A stretch of DNA of 32,047 nucleotides from IMG/VR virus record IMGVR_UViG_3300032224_000857, positions 1 to 32,047 of that record; one strand, written 5' to 3'. Made by a program: the position numbers and the translations under genes. Below the pieces are notes generated by a model, which was not told the origin of the DNA, searched no databases, and saw only the letters and a list, made by a program, of their open reading frames with translations. The stretch comes from a virus. This document shows positions 7,169 through 15,078 of the stretch, one piece after another (the stretch's first letter is position 1; every line of letters starts with the position of its first letter).

Positions 7169-8175
7169 GAAAGCCTAATTGTCGGCGATATCGTGCAAGT
7201 TTCATATCCATACTGAAAGACCTTTCCTCCAGTGGTGGTGTATGTAACAGCAGGCTCGCGCAGGGTTTTCGCCGTCTCAATTCTTCCGGAATATGCCAGA
7301 TTTCGGAATACAGATATGCCGGTAGGTGGGTCAACAAATTCAGGGCGAGATATGTAAGGAGACTCCTGCGGCATCACGGCCACCAACTCGGACGGCGACA
7401 TAGAAACGCTTTGCGCGTTGATACCAAATCCGGCTTGGTAGTTGTATTTGCGTTGATAGCCGTCTCCGTTTCCGTAAACGACCTCAAACCCGACCTGGCT
7501 CGTATTCTTGGTATTGAAAAAATCACCTTCCCAAGCTCCCGAGAAACCAATCACCCGCTTGTTTTCTGTGTCCGACCACCATCCATTCGTTGCGGTCTGA
7601 TATGCGTACTGCGGCGTGAGAGATGCAATCTCGTACGTTTCGTATGGAATTTGAGTTGATATTGACGAGTCAGTCACTGTGTTTGATGTCACCACAGATT
7701 GCACGCTTTCGCTAGGCACCCAGTACAGCTTCCGCCTTAGTGACATCGCAAACCCAACGCCGATATAGCACTTTGAATTTGGTATCGTGTGGGCTCCGAA
7801 CCCAGTGTTTGGGGAGGCTGTCATTACTACCTGCGCTGACATCTCAAGCTCACCTCCGTCGCTGACGTAAGTGAAAAACAAGTTTTGGCCTCGCGTTGAC
7901 CTGGACACGTCAAGCGCCAGCGAGTGCTCGCCTGACGGGCTTACAGGTTGCTGCCAATAGCGGCAAGCAAAACTGGTTGGGATAACCTGCATGGAATTTG
8001 GCTGCACATATGTTTTATATGCAAGTGCGGTCTGAGCCGTTGTGGCCTCAACTCCAACAGGAAAAGTGTCTGGCAGGCTTACCGTGCACGAACGCGACAC
8101 AAGAGCGTCCCACGTAGAAATCAAGAACTCGGAGGTGCAGTTTTCGCAGCAAGGACTACAGCTTCCGCCAAGCAT
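7165..8175 (-). CDS. distal tail protein of unknown function (336 aa)
   Basis: I do not recognise a named family. The protein opens with a cysteine-rich head (MLGGSCSPCCENC), then is beta-rich throughout, with many aromatic residues and a long C-terminal part (PEFVDPPTGISVFRNLAY). By position, downstream of the tape measure, it should be part of the distal tail or baseplate. The ATG at 8175 overlaps the preceding stop (TAATG), which is preferred to a longer frame. Base composition looks clearly less GC-rich than the neighbouring genes, which hints at a separate origin. Confidence 0.6.
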   Translation of the reverse strand: MLGGSCSPCCENCTSEFLISTWDALVSRSCTVSLPDTFPVGVEATTAQTALAYKTYVQPNSMQVIPTSFACRYWQQPVSPSGEHSLALDVSRSTRGQNLFFTYVSDGGELEMSAQVVMTASPNTGFGAHTIPNSKCYIGVGFAMSLRRKLYWVPSESVQSVVTSNTVTDSSISTQIPYETYEIASLTPQYAYQTATNGWWSDTENKRVIGFSGAWEGDFFNTKNTSQVGFEVVYGNGDGYQRKYNYQAGFGINAQSVSMSPSELVAVMPQESPYISRPEFVDPPTGISVFRNLAYSGRIETAKTLREPAVTYTTTGGKVFQYGYETCTISPTIRLS

Positions 8176-8513
8176 TAGCCACACTCCGCAGCGATGAGAA
8201 TCCATTCGCCGGCCACGTAGGCAATCGCGCACTTTTTGCTGCCGGTGCCAGTGATGCTGGCAAAGTAGTTTTTTACGCCGGCGTACGTCACGCTCGACAA
8301 CGTGGCGTCGGTGACGGTCTTCGTGCTGCCTTTGTCCCAGGGCGCCGAGAACGTCCCGCGGACCAGGGCGTCATCGCCGGCGGCCGACTGTCGGCCTGGT
8401 GCACCGATCGACCGGTCGCCCTTCTCGACGGCCACGACGGCGCGAGCGATCCGCTGGGCGGCCTCCGGCGTGAAGGTCACTTTCCGCCCTGATTGTCGCG
8501 GAGGCTTGGCCAT
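8175..8513 (-). CDS. small tail-region protein (112 aa), unknown
   Basis: The N-terminal half is helical and basic (EAAQRIARAVVAVEKGDR); the C-terminal half is beta-rich and ends AYVAGEWILIAAECG. The pattern of an N-terminal helix joined to a small C-terminal beta domain fits a tail-tip connector, but no family is recognised. Stop and start codons overlap with both neighbours (TAATG), so it is translated together with the 291-aa protein before it. Confidence 0.55.
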   Translation of the reverse strand: MAKPPRQSGRKVTFTPEAAQRIARAVVAVEKGDRSIGAPGRQSAAGDDALVRGTFSAPWDKGSTKTVTDATLSSVTYAGVKNYFASITGTGSKKCAIAYVAGEWILIAAECG

Positions 8514-9388
8514 TAGCCTGGCGTCCCAAATACGGTGAAGCTGGTCTCTTTGTAGAGCTTGAACGTGAGCGCGTCGGGAGCCGAGCCAGCCGCCTTTGCC
8601 ACGCCGCTCGAGAGGGCCACGGGGTTCTTTACGGGCTTCTTGTCAGCACCAAGCACGGCGGCCCGCTGCGAGCCACCAGCCGTCGGCGTCCCAGACGAGT
8701 CGACGAGCTGATTGAATCCCACGTCCCACGGTTTGAAATCCCACGTCTCCGCCCGATAGCAGAACTCCCAGGTGGTCTCCCAGTAGGGCTTGGTCGTATC
8801 GTCCGAGCTCGAGGTGGCCTCCTTCTTGGAGGCACTCTTGAACGCCACCTTCCACGTCCTGGCCGGCGAGCTGTTCCACGTGGAGCTGTTCACCGTGTTT
8901 GACTGCGAACTGGCAATCGACGACCAGGCTAGATCCGTGTAGCACTTTGTTAGGTGGAGCGTGAACTCGCTCGACTCTCGCTCAGCCCCCTCCAACGGAT
9001 CTTTTGCGGAGTTGACAATCTTGTTGCCATCCTTGTCTTCAAACACGGGGATGGTAACCGTCGAACCGCTGCCAGACCAACTATCCACGGGAAGGCCTGT
9101 GGACGGGCTCGGCGTGTTCTCGACCGGCGGGATGTAATACCGCACCGTGATCGACCACATCATCCCGTCGCCGCTCTCCTCGGTGCAGTCAAACTCCATT
9201 GCTTTGTGACTGGCAAAGTCTGGATGCCCGGCGCCGAACACGATGCCGGGGGCGCGAGAGATCAGCGTCCGCGGCGTGAACGGTGAATCCACACGCACAA
9301 TCCACTTGCGGGTGAACGTGAACGACTCGCCGAACTTGCCGCTCACGCCAGTGCCGCGCGCGGTTTCGAGACATGCCACAACTGCCAT
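8513..9388 (-). CDS. distal tail protein (291 aa), unknown
   Basis: This is the first gene after the tape measure in transcription order, the usual place of the distal tail (Dit-like) protein. It is beta-rich with several W-rich strands (TFTRKWIVRVDSPF, WSITVRYYIPP, WKVAFKSASKK, WETTWEFCYRAETW) and a proline-rich loop near residue 90. No family is recognised with certainty, so the Dit-like role is inferred from position. GGGAG precedes the ATG; the stop overlaps the start of the next gene. Confidence 0.6.
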   Translation of the reverse strand: MAVVACLETARGTGVSGKFGESFTFTRKWIVRVDSPFTPRTLISRAPGIVFGAGHPDFASHKAMEFDCTEESGDGMMWSITVRYYIPPVENTPSPSTGLPVDSWSGSGSTVTIPVFEDKDGNKIVNSAKDPLEGAERESSEFTLHLTKCYTDLAWSSIASSQSNTVNSSTWNSSPARTWKVAFKSASKKEATSSSDDTTKPYWETTWEFCYRAETWDFKPWDVGFNQLVDSSGTPTAGGSQRAAVLGADKKPVKNPVALSSGVAKAAGSAPDALTFKLYKETSFTVFGTPG

Positions 9389-9391
9389 GCG

Positions 9392-11551
9392 TTACGCTCC
9401 CAGAATGCCGAAGGCTTCCATGTCGTCGCCCTCGGAGACGGCATCGCGGATCTGCTCGAGCACGCCGAGCTGCTGCTCCTGAACGTCTTCGCCGTTGCTT
9501 CGCATGAGGCGAAACATCTCGGCCATGCCCTCCTTAGAGCGACTGTCGGTGGCCTTTAGCGCTTCGTTCGACGCCCCAGTGAACGCCTGCTCCGCCGGAG
9601 GCTTGACCGGCACCTTAGCCGCCTCGGCCACGCTCTGGGCTTTCGCGTCTGCCTGTGCCTTTGCCAGGCCTTCCGCCAAGATCGTCGACAGAGGCCCGGC
9701 CCCCTGGAACTGGCCGACGCCTCCTGTCCCGCCCGTCAGCACGTTTCCGGCTGCCGTCACGGCCTTGCCGGCCGCGGCATCGGCCTCGGTCGACAGTTTG
9801 TTTGCAGAGTCTTCCATCGACTTGCCAAACTCGGCCCAGCCCGTGCCAGCCACAGAATCGGGAAGGGCGTTCATAATCGCGGCGCCGTTTGCGATCACGC
9901 GAGAGATCAGGGCGGCCACGCCCTTGAACACACTCTCGCCCACAAACCAGATTGCCTGCAGCCCAGACACGACCCGATTAAACACGTCGATCACCGTGCC
10001 GGCGTATTCAAACGCTGAGCCGATGCCGCTGATCATCCAGTCGGCGATGCCGGCAAGGAACTGGGCGCCCTTTATGATCCCCTCGCCAATGAACTGGCCA
10101 ATGTTTGCGCCGCCGATCCCTCCGATGAGATTCAAGAACGTGTCTGTGACGCCCTGGATGGCGGGAGCGAGATAGGCAACGACCTGGCCGACAATGCCCT
10201 GAACGGCCATCTGAGCCTTCGTGAACGCGCTGCTCATGGAGTTGACGCTTGCGGCCTGGTCGTTGGTAAGTGCCAGTCCGAACTTCGCCGCCTCATCTGT
10301 GGCAGATGCAATCGCACCGGCGCCGCGCTCAAACATGGGCAGCAACTCGGCACCGGCCTTGCCAAAGATCTGGAGCGCGGCCCGCGACCGCTCGGCAGCA
10401 GTCGGCAACGCAGAGATGCCGTCGGCAATCGCCCGGAACCGCTCGGCAGGCGACAGGCCGTTAAGCTGCTCCACGGACAGGCCGATGCCGGAGAAGGCTG
10501 CCTGTGCAAGTTTGGAGCCCTGAGCAGCGCTGACGAAAGCCACGTCCGCCTTTGTGGCAGCGGATGCAATTTGGTCCATTGACACGCCAGCCTGAGCACC
10601 AGCAAGACCAATTCCCGAGAGCTCGCCGTAAGTCATGCCGAGACGCTTGGCCAGGTCGCTCTGGCCGCTGATGACTTCAGCCTGGGCTGCGCCCATGCCA
10701 GCAAACGAGCGGACGGTATTGCCGACGGCCATTGAGATCTGGCCGAAGAGCTGGGCGGCGTTGATGGCAATCAGTGCGTTGAGCTTGCCGCCGAGCTTCT
10801 CGACGCCGGAGCTCGCCGCAGATGTGGCGGCAGCCAGCCCACGCGTGCCGCCGGTGGCCTGCCGCAGCTCGTCGTCGGCCCGATCAACGGCCCGCGAGTA
10901 TGTCTCCTGTGAAATCGCACCGGCAGCCAGCAGGCCGCGGAGCCGCTGCACCTCGTCGCCGTGCCGCTCCTCAGCCGTTCGCACTGATTGCGTTACCGCG
11001 GCCCCCTCGTTGAAGGTCTTCGCCATCATCTCCATCGCACGGCCGGCGTTCTCCATCTCCTGCCGTTCTCGCGCCGTGGCGCCAGTCAGGTCAGCCATTG
11101 CCCTGGCGTGGGTCTCTTGTGAGATCACGCCTTGCTCAAGGAGCGAGTTGGCCTCGGCAATCGACCGCGAAGCAGTTTCCTCGGCCGTCGTGTATTTCGC
11201 CGTCATTGCCGCACCGGCAGCGACGGCCGCACCTGTCGACTCTGCGGCAGCGCCAATCAATTCCATCTTGGTGGCAAACTCTTGGGCCGTGATCCGCCCG
11301 GACGCCAGGGCCTGCTGGGCAAGAAGCGCGAGACGCTGGAACTGGCCGAGCTTGGTGGCGGCCACCTCCGCCGCCGGCCCGACGGCACCGACGCCCTTGG
11401 CGGCAACGCTCTGCATTCCCTCGAAAAGACCCTTGAGCGTGCCGGCCTCGCCGCCGAGCTGGCGGAACGAGCGAATGGCATCCGACACGCCGGCCCGCAG
11501 GCCAGACGTGCTGGCCGAAAAGACGGCGGATACTTTGCCGATCGTTGCCAC
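9392..11551 (-). CDS. tail tape measure protein
   Basis: This 719-aa protein is the longest in the window. It has long Ala- and Gly-rich helices with repeated motifs (ITAQEFATKMELIGAAA, ISQETHARAMADL, ISQETYSRAVDRA), typical of tape measure proteins, and a more hydrophobic stretch around 450-570 (VAYLAPAIQGV, FIGEGIIKGAQFLAGIADW) that may interact with membrane at DNA entry. From the usual ruler relation (about 0.15 nm per residue) the tail would be roughly 100 nm. It directly follows the chaperone pair, starting at GTG three bases after their stop, with AAGGG upstream. Confidence 0.9.
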   Translation of the reverse strand: MATIGKVSAVFSASTSGLRAGVSDAIRSFRQLGGEAGTLKGLFEGMQSVAAKGVGAVGPAAEVAATKLGQFQRLALLAQQALASGRITAQEFATKMELIGAAAESTGAAVAAGAAMTAKYTTAEETASRSIAEANSLLEQGVISQETHARAMADLTGATARERQEMENAGRAMEMMAKTFNEGAAVTQSVRTAEERHGDEVQRLRGLLAAGAISQETYSRAVDRADDELRQATGGTRGLAAATSAASSGVEKLGGKLNALIAINAAQLFGQISMAVGNTVRSFAGMGAAQAEVISGQSDLAKRLGMTYGELSGIGLAGAQAGVSMDQIASAATKADVAFVSAAQGSKLAQAAFSGIGLSVEQLNGLSPAERFRAIADGISALPTAAERSRAALQIFGKAGAELLPMFERGAGAIASATDEAAKFGLALTNDQAASVNSMSSAFTKAQMAVQGIVGQVVAYLAPAIQGVTDTFLNLIGGIGGANIGQFIGEGIIKGAQFLAGIADWMISGIGSAFEYAGTVIDVFNRVVSGLQAIWFVGESVFKGVAALISRVIANGAAIMNALPDSVAGTGWAEFGKSMEDSANKLSTEADAAAGKAVTAAGNVLTGGTGGVGQFQGAGPLSTILAEGLAKAQADAKAQSVAEAAKVPVKPPAEQAFTGASNEALKATDSRSKEGMAEMFRLMRSNGEDVQEQQLGVLEQIRDAVSEGDDMEAFGILGA

Positions 11552-11553
11552 TG

Positions 11554-12218
11554 TCAGCCCTTCTGCATTTGCTCGCGGAATGCCGGGATCTTCATCAACT
11601 CACGTTTCAGTTCTTCCTCGGTCTGCGGTCTGTCGCGGTAGCTTGGCAGGAATCGCTCCTCGGCCTCTGGGTCTGGCTTCGCGCCCATGCCTGCCGCAGT
11701 CGTGAGCGACGTCCTGGCGGCCATTCGCCACGAGTCGCCAAACGGCTCGACCCGCCAGTACGCCATCCACTTCCGCAACTGCCGCAGCGTTAGCCGCTTC
11801 TTCCATTTCTCCGGGTCTGGTATTCCGAGCTCGAGGGCCAGCCGGTAGACGAACACGTCGTCCGGCCGGCTCCTCAGTTTTTTTCGAGTTCCTCAATTTC
11901 CGCATCGGTGATCGACAAGAGCTTCTGGCCGGCCTGCCAGATCTCGTGCATGGCCTTGGCGTTCTTCTTGCCGAGCTTCGCCACATCGGCATCGCTCGTG
12001 AACAGCCGGACGCCCTGCTCGTCGCACAGGAGGAGGCTGGCCAGCTTTGCCCGCCAGCTCGCCCGCTTGCCCTGGTTCGACGCGCAGTAGATCTCCCACT
12101 CGTCGCGGATGTCGGCCGTCGGGTCGAGGAGATACACCTCGCGGCCCCACGCCTTCACGTGCAGCTTTTGCGGCGCGCGGATGTCGTCGATCGCCAGAAT
12201 GTCTTCAGCCAAACCCAT
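11554..12218 (-). CDS. tail assembly chaperone GT fusion (by -1 frameshift)
   Basis: Like lambda gpG-T, the product begins as the 114-aa G-like protein and shifts -1 at the slippery heptamer A AAA AAC at 11883-11877, right before the G stop codon. Reading then continues through LRSRPDDVFVYRLALELG into the T-like domain encoded down to 11554. The T part carries LRQLRKWMAYWRVEPFG, a conserved pattern of lambda T-type and DUF4035-like proteins. The fusion would be 221 aa. The chaperones coat the tape measure during tail assembly, and the tape measure gene follows. The T frame has only a GTG at 11856 with no ribosome site, so separate translation is unlikely. Confidence 0.85.
11840..11883 (-). 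promoter_or_regulatory. programmed -1 ribosomal frameshift signal
   Basis: In the zero frame the last codons read GAA AAA AAC TGA, so the heptamer A AAA AAC (11883-11877) is correctly phased. Five bases after it a two-tier hairpin can form: AGCCGG (11871-11866) pairs with CCGGCT (11845-11840), and inside it GACGA (11862-11858) pairs with TCGTC (11852-11848). Slippery site, short spacer and stem are the three parts of a classic -1 signal. Confidence 0.85.
11874..12218 (-). CDS. tail assembly chaperone G-like protein
   Basis: This 114-aa mainly helical protein (LAEDILAIDDIRAPQKLHV, then an acidic C-terminus DAEIEELEKN) lies between the tail tube genes and the tape measure, the fixed position of the G-type chaperone. 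It ends at TGA 11876-11874, directly after a slippery heptamer. GAGGAA precedes the ATG at 12218; a longer frame to 12269 would run into the previous tail gene. It would be made in excess over the GT fusion. Confidence 0.8.
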   Translation of the reverse strand: MGLAEDILAIDDIRAPQKLHVKAWGREVYLLDPTADIRDEWEIYCASNQGKRASWRAKLASLLLCDEQGVRLFTSDADVAKLGKKNAKAMHEIWQAGQKLLSITDAEIEELEKN

Positions 12219-12228
12219 TGTTTCCTCG

Positions 12229-12618
12229 TCAGTTAAAACCCGAGAACTGGAACACTGCGGCCCACACAATCAACTCACCCTTGGCAAACTCCGCGTCAAG
12301 CGTTTCGAGAAACGCTTGGCCACTCAGGCTGGCCCCGGATCCCCACGTGAACAAAAGAGTGCCGGGCTTGCCAATGTTGTTTCTGGCAAGGTCTGGCGAT
12401 CCCAAGAACCGAGCCGTGATCGTGCCCGGCTCAATGCTCGTCACGTTGTATTGCTTGAGCACGCGGGCGTTCTGGCCAGTACCAACGACGGGCGATCGCA
12501 GATTGGTAACTTCGTGTTTGTTACCAACAGCAAACGTCGGGTTGGCATTCTGCAGCACGCCAAGCACCTGGCCGTTGAACGACAGGACGGCGCCCTGACT
12601 GCTTGGAATGTTTGGCAC
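12229..12618 (-). CDS. tail tube-like protein A
   Basis: This 129-aa beta-rich protein sits where the major tail protein is expected, before the chaperone genes. It begins MPNIPSSQG, has FNGQVLGVL and NARVLKQY strands, and ends GELIVWAAVFQFSGF. The 114-aa protein encoded next upstream has the same outline (MPxIxxSQG, SFN, RVL, GELI, AxF), so the two are paralogues. Which of them forms the main tube cannot be told from sequence. The start is GTG with GGAGGT six bases upstream. Confidence 0.7.
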   Translation of the reverse strand: MPNIPSSQGAVLSFNGQVLGVLQNANPTFAVGNKHEVTNLRSPVVGTGQNARVLKQYNVTSIEPGTITARFLGSPDLARNNIGKPGTLLFTWGSGASLSGQAFLETLDAEFAKGELIVWAAVFQFSGFN

Positions 12619-12636
12619 GGGTCACCTCCCGGCCAA

Positions 12637-12981
12637 TCAGGTGCCGGTGAGTTTGAACGTGGCGTTGCCCATGATCAGCTCGCCCACCGCCGCGGTCAGC
12701 TCGAAGTCCTCGCACACGGCACTCCCGCTGATGCCAAGAGTCGAGCAGGTGATCGAAGCGGCCGTGCCGCGAGCCGGTGCAGTCGTGCCCATGTACTCCA
12801 ACGTGATCTGGTCGCCGTCGACGAGCGGGGCGGCCTGCAAAACGCGAGTAGAACCGGCGGTCGCCGACAGCGGCGTGACGTCCACGTAGGCCTGGCTGCG
12901 CTTCACCTTCACGTTCTTTGCAACAAACGTGACGGAGTTGAAACTGAACGTCGTTCCCTGCGAATCAGCAATGGCCGGCAT
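12637..12981 (-). CDS. tail tube-like protein B
   Basis: This 114-aa beta-rich protein (MPAIADSQG, TFSFNSVTFVAKNVKV, STRVLQA, DGDQITLEYMG, GELIMGNATFKLTG) shares its layout with the following gene. Siphophage major tail proteins of this compact kind form the tube around the tape measure. Two adjacent copies may mean a tube and a decorating or cap subunit, or two tube proteins in alternation. GGAGGAG precedes the ATG at good spacing. Confidence 0.7.
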   Translation of the reverse strand: MPAIADSQGTTFSFNSVTFVAKNVKVKRSQAYVDVTPLSATAGSTRVLQAAPLVDGDQITLEYMGTTAPARGTAASITCSTLGISGSAVCEDFELTAAVGELIMGNATFKLTGT

Positions 12982-12984
12982 GGC

Positions 12985-13383
12985 TTACTCCTCCCAGCGA
13001 ATTTGGTACGTGTGATCGACTGTGTACGTTGGCTTGTCCTGGCCGTCGAGGTAGTCCGGCGAGCCGTCCGCCTCCTCGGTGATCAAGCACTGACGGATTG
13101 TCACGCCGTTAGACGTGCCGTTGAAGTTGTGCAGAGCAATGCGAACAGAGTCTGCCAGGGCCTTCACGCCGGAGTACGTGGACGCGTAGATCAGCACGCT
13201 GAAGGTTGCCGAAGGGTTGACTGTCAGCGGTGGCGGGGCTGGCATGGTTAGCTCCCGCTGTGTCGATGTGCGGCCGTAGATCACGTAGGGCAGGGCGGCG
13301 CCCTCGGGTGCCTCCATCGGCCACGCCAGACAGCCGCCGGCGGTCTCGATCGCAGACTTAAGCCACTGTTCTGGGTATGCCAT
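12985..13383 (-). CDS. tail terminator (DUF3168-like)
   Basis: This 132-aa protein matches the outline of DUF3168 tail-completion proteins: an N-terminal helix (EQWLKSAIETAG), a strand LPYVIYGRTS, a long strand ATFSVLIYAS followed by the helix GVKALADSVRIALHNF, and a C-terminal strand YTVDHTYQIRWEE. Such proteins cap the tail tube and join it to the head completion proteins. Its position between the HK97 gp10-like gene and the tail tube genes agrees. The start overlaps the preceding stop (TGATG). Confidence 0.75.
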   Translation of the reverse strand: MAYPEQWLKSAIETAGGCLAWPMEAPEGAALPYVIYGRTSTQRELTMPAPPPLTVNPSATFSVLIYASTYSGVKALADSVRIALHNFNGTSNGVTIRQCLITEEADGSPDYLDGQDKPTYTVDHTYQIRWEE

Positions 13384-13886
13384 CAGAATGTCTTTCCGGG
13401 GTTCTTGTCGCCCGCCACTTCCTTCGCAGCCTTATCCAGAGCGCTCAGCATTTCGCTCTTCAGCGTGGTCAAAGACGGCCCGGCGTACTGCTGCATAAAT
13501 CGATTGATCATTTCCTGCGGCCTGATGCCGCGGCGCGTGCCGTACTCCAGCCAGATCGCTTTGCGGCTGTTGAATCCTGCCTTGTAGCCCACAACGCCAT
13601 AGACCACGCCGTCAGCGTTGCGGCCGATGTACTTTGATTTGGTGGTGACGGCTCTCCGCAGAGCCCCGGTCGATTTGTTCTGCGGCACAAACGCACCCTT
13701 CCGCCGGCGGCCGCGGCGGACGCCAAGTGGCGGAGTAATAGACCGCAGGATCGGAACGCCGTCCTTGATCGTGCGCTTCATCGCTGCCTGCAAGTGCTTT
13801 TTGGCAATGTGCCTCGGCAGTGCCGCAAACCGACCCATAATGGCCTGGAGCTCTTGCTCGACGTTGTTTTCCCACCGCAGCAGCAT
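13383..13886 (-). CDS. HK97 gp10-like head-tail joining protein
   Basis: This 167-aa basic protein has the features of HK97 gp10-type tail completion proteins: an N-terminal helix (HIAKKHLQAAMKRTIKDG), a loop of basic residues (RRGRRRKGAF), a GALRRAVTTKSKYIGR segment, and the AIWLEYGTRRGI pattern, close to the typical W-LE-GT-R motif. The C-terminal helix (LSALDKAAKEVAG) completes it. It links the head closure protein to the tail terminator. The ATG overlaps the previous stop codon. Confidence 0.8.
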   Translation of the reverse strand: MLLRWENNVEQELQAIMGRFAALPRHIAKKHLQAAMKRTIKDGVPILRSITPPLGVRRGRRRKGAFVPQNKSTGALRRAVTTKSKYIGRNADGVVYGVVGYKAGFNSRKAIWLEYGTRRGIRPQEMINRFMQQYAGPSLTTLKSEMLSALDKAAKEVAGDKNPGKTF

Positions 13887-14218
13887 CAGGTCGCCTTCTC
13901 ATCGCACGTGAGCTCGTGCTCTTGCCGTGGGCCGATCTCCACAACCGACGAGATGTAGAGATACCGATCGCCTCGGCTCTTCCACCTCACACGCATCTTC
14001 CCGCTGACGCCTTCCACGTACTGGCAGCGAACGACCCACGTGGCCGAGCCGCCGATGCGGCCCTGCTTCTGTGTCTCGGAGTAGCTGATCGACTCGACGG
14101 CCGCCCGCCTGGTGGCGTGCGTCGACCAGCTCGAGGTCGCCTCCCCGAACGCGTTACGCGTCTCGGTCTGCTTCTCGATCACCACCGTCTCTCGGAGGCT
14201 GCCGGCTGGAATGGCCAT
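13886..14218 (-). CDS. head closure protein (SPP1 gp16-like)
   Basis: This 110-aa protein begins MAIPAGSLRETVVIEKQTE, then a typical NAFGEATSSWSTHATRRAAVE segment and a long strand region ending YLYISSVVEIGPRQEHELTC. This is the pattern of the phage head-tail joining family. It closes the connector after DNA packaging. The ATG at 14218 overlaps the preceding stop (TAATG) and has GGAGGTGG upstream; a GTG six bases earlier is less likely. Confidence 0.85.
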   Translation of the reverse strand: MAIPAGSLRETVVIEKQTETRNAFGEATSSWSTHATRRAAVESISYSETQKQGRIGGSATWVVRCQYVEGVSGKMRVRWKSRGDRYLYISSVVEIGPRQEHELTCDEKAT

Positions 14219-14811
14219 TACCACCTCCCGCTTACAGACTCGCTGGCCAGGAGCGTCTCAAACGCCATCGGAACCTCAGACGGGCTGTCGGCCGATGAGG
14301 CCTCGCGGTTGGCGTACAGGTGCCCCACGTACAGCAGGATCGCCGTGCGGAGCTGCGGCGAGATTGTTGCCTGCCCGGCCCAGTACGTGATCGTGAGCGT
14401 GGTAAGGTCCGACATCTGCGGAGCCGACGAGAAGCGGATCTGGCCAGCGTCGGCGTCGACGGTGTACGTGGACGAGCTCACGGCCGTGCTGTCGACATCC
14501 AGGGACACCGGATAGCTGCCTCCTGTCAGCACAGGCACCACCGGCAGGCGAAGCACCACAGGGCCGACGTTGTCAGGCCCGCGGGTCCAGCCTGTGCCGT
14601 CAGTCGCGTCAAACTTGGCCCGTAGCTGCTGCGGGGCCAGAGCCACGCCCAGCCGCCGCTCAATCAGCCGGCGGGCCGTGGCGATCATCGACACGATCAG
14701 CGTGTCGTCGTCTTCCTGCTCCGGCAGGAGCGACAGATGGGCCTTGGCCATTGCCAGCGAGACAGGCTCGACGATCGGCTGCGTGGCGACTGCGAGAGAG
14801 CGGAGACGCAT
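14218..14811 (-). CDS. head-tail connector (gp6-like)
   Basis: This 197-aa protein has the two-helix N-terminus of phage connector proteins (EPVSLAMAKAHLSL, DDDTLIVSMIATARRLIERRLGVAL), a beta middle, and a C-terminal helix (LRTAILLYVGHLYANREAS) which is the hallmark of HK97 gp6-like adaptors. It forms the ring under the portal. GAGAGGTGATCC precedes the ATG. It lies between the capsid gene and the head closure gene, as expected. Confidence 0.85.
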   Translation of the reverse strand: MRLRSLAVATQPIVEPVSLAMAKAHLSLLPEQEDDDTLIVSMIATARRLIERRLGVALAPQQLRAKFDATDGTGWTRGPDNVGPVVLRLPVVPVLTGGSYPVSLDVDSTAVSSSTYTVDADAGQIRFSSAPQMSDLTTLTITYWAGQATISPQLRTAILLYVGHLYANREASSADSPSEVPMAFETLLASESVSGRW

Positions 14812-14814
14812 GGA

Positions 14815-15000
14815 TCACCTCTCCAGCTTCGCTGTACGCTTCTCCGGCTCGGGGGCAACTGCACGCTCGACGATCGGGGCGTCGGTGGTTTCCACCGCGT
14901 AGCCCTCCTGCTCGAGCACCAGGGCGAAGTCGGGCAGCTTCTCGACGACGTCTCCGGCCTTGTGGCCCCAGCCGTCGCGGATGAATTTCATATTTGGCAC
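14815..15000 (-). CDS. small head-region protein (61 aa)
   Basis: The sequence reads KFIRDGWGHKAGDVVEKLPDFALVLEQEGYAVET with a charged C-terminus. Small proteins with this outline (a strand, GDVV, and a helix ending in a G-Y/A turn) often sit between capsid and connector genes; their role is not known. The chosen start is GTG 15000, which has AAGGAA at good distance; the ATG at 14991 is the alternative. The gene starts 25 bases past a strong hairpin. Confidence 0.6.
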   Translation of the reverse strand: MPNMKFIRDGWGHKAGDVVEKLPDFALVLEQEGYAVETTDAPIVERAVAPEPEKRTAKLER

Positions 15001-15025
15001 GGCGCGATTCCTTGGGGATAGAGAT

Positions 15026-15056
15026 GCGGCCGGGGGCATTTGTCGCCCCCGGCCGC
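15026..15056 (-). terminator. strong hairpin after the capsid gene
   Basis: A perfect 12-bp stem (GCGGCCGGGGGC at 15026-15037 with its complement at 15045-15056) encloses a 7-base loop in the only sizeable gap of the head genes. No U-run follows on the leftward strand, so it is not a standard intrinsic terminator. It could be a partial terminator or could protect the capsid mRNA, which would help make capsid protein in excess over the connector proteins. Confidence 0.6.
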
Positions 15057-15078
15057 GTCAGTTGTTCACGCTGCCGGA

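Noticed and set aside
10635-11705. 356-aa open frame on the plus strand
   Set aside because: Antisense to the tape measure gene; Ser/Arg/Pro-rich composition typical of a shadow frame in GC-rich DNA.
12109-13251. 380-aa open frame on the plus strand
   Set aside because: Antisense to five short, tightly spaced tail genes that each have good ribosome sites.
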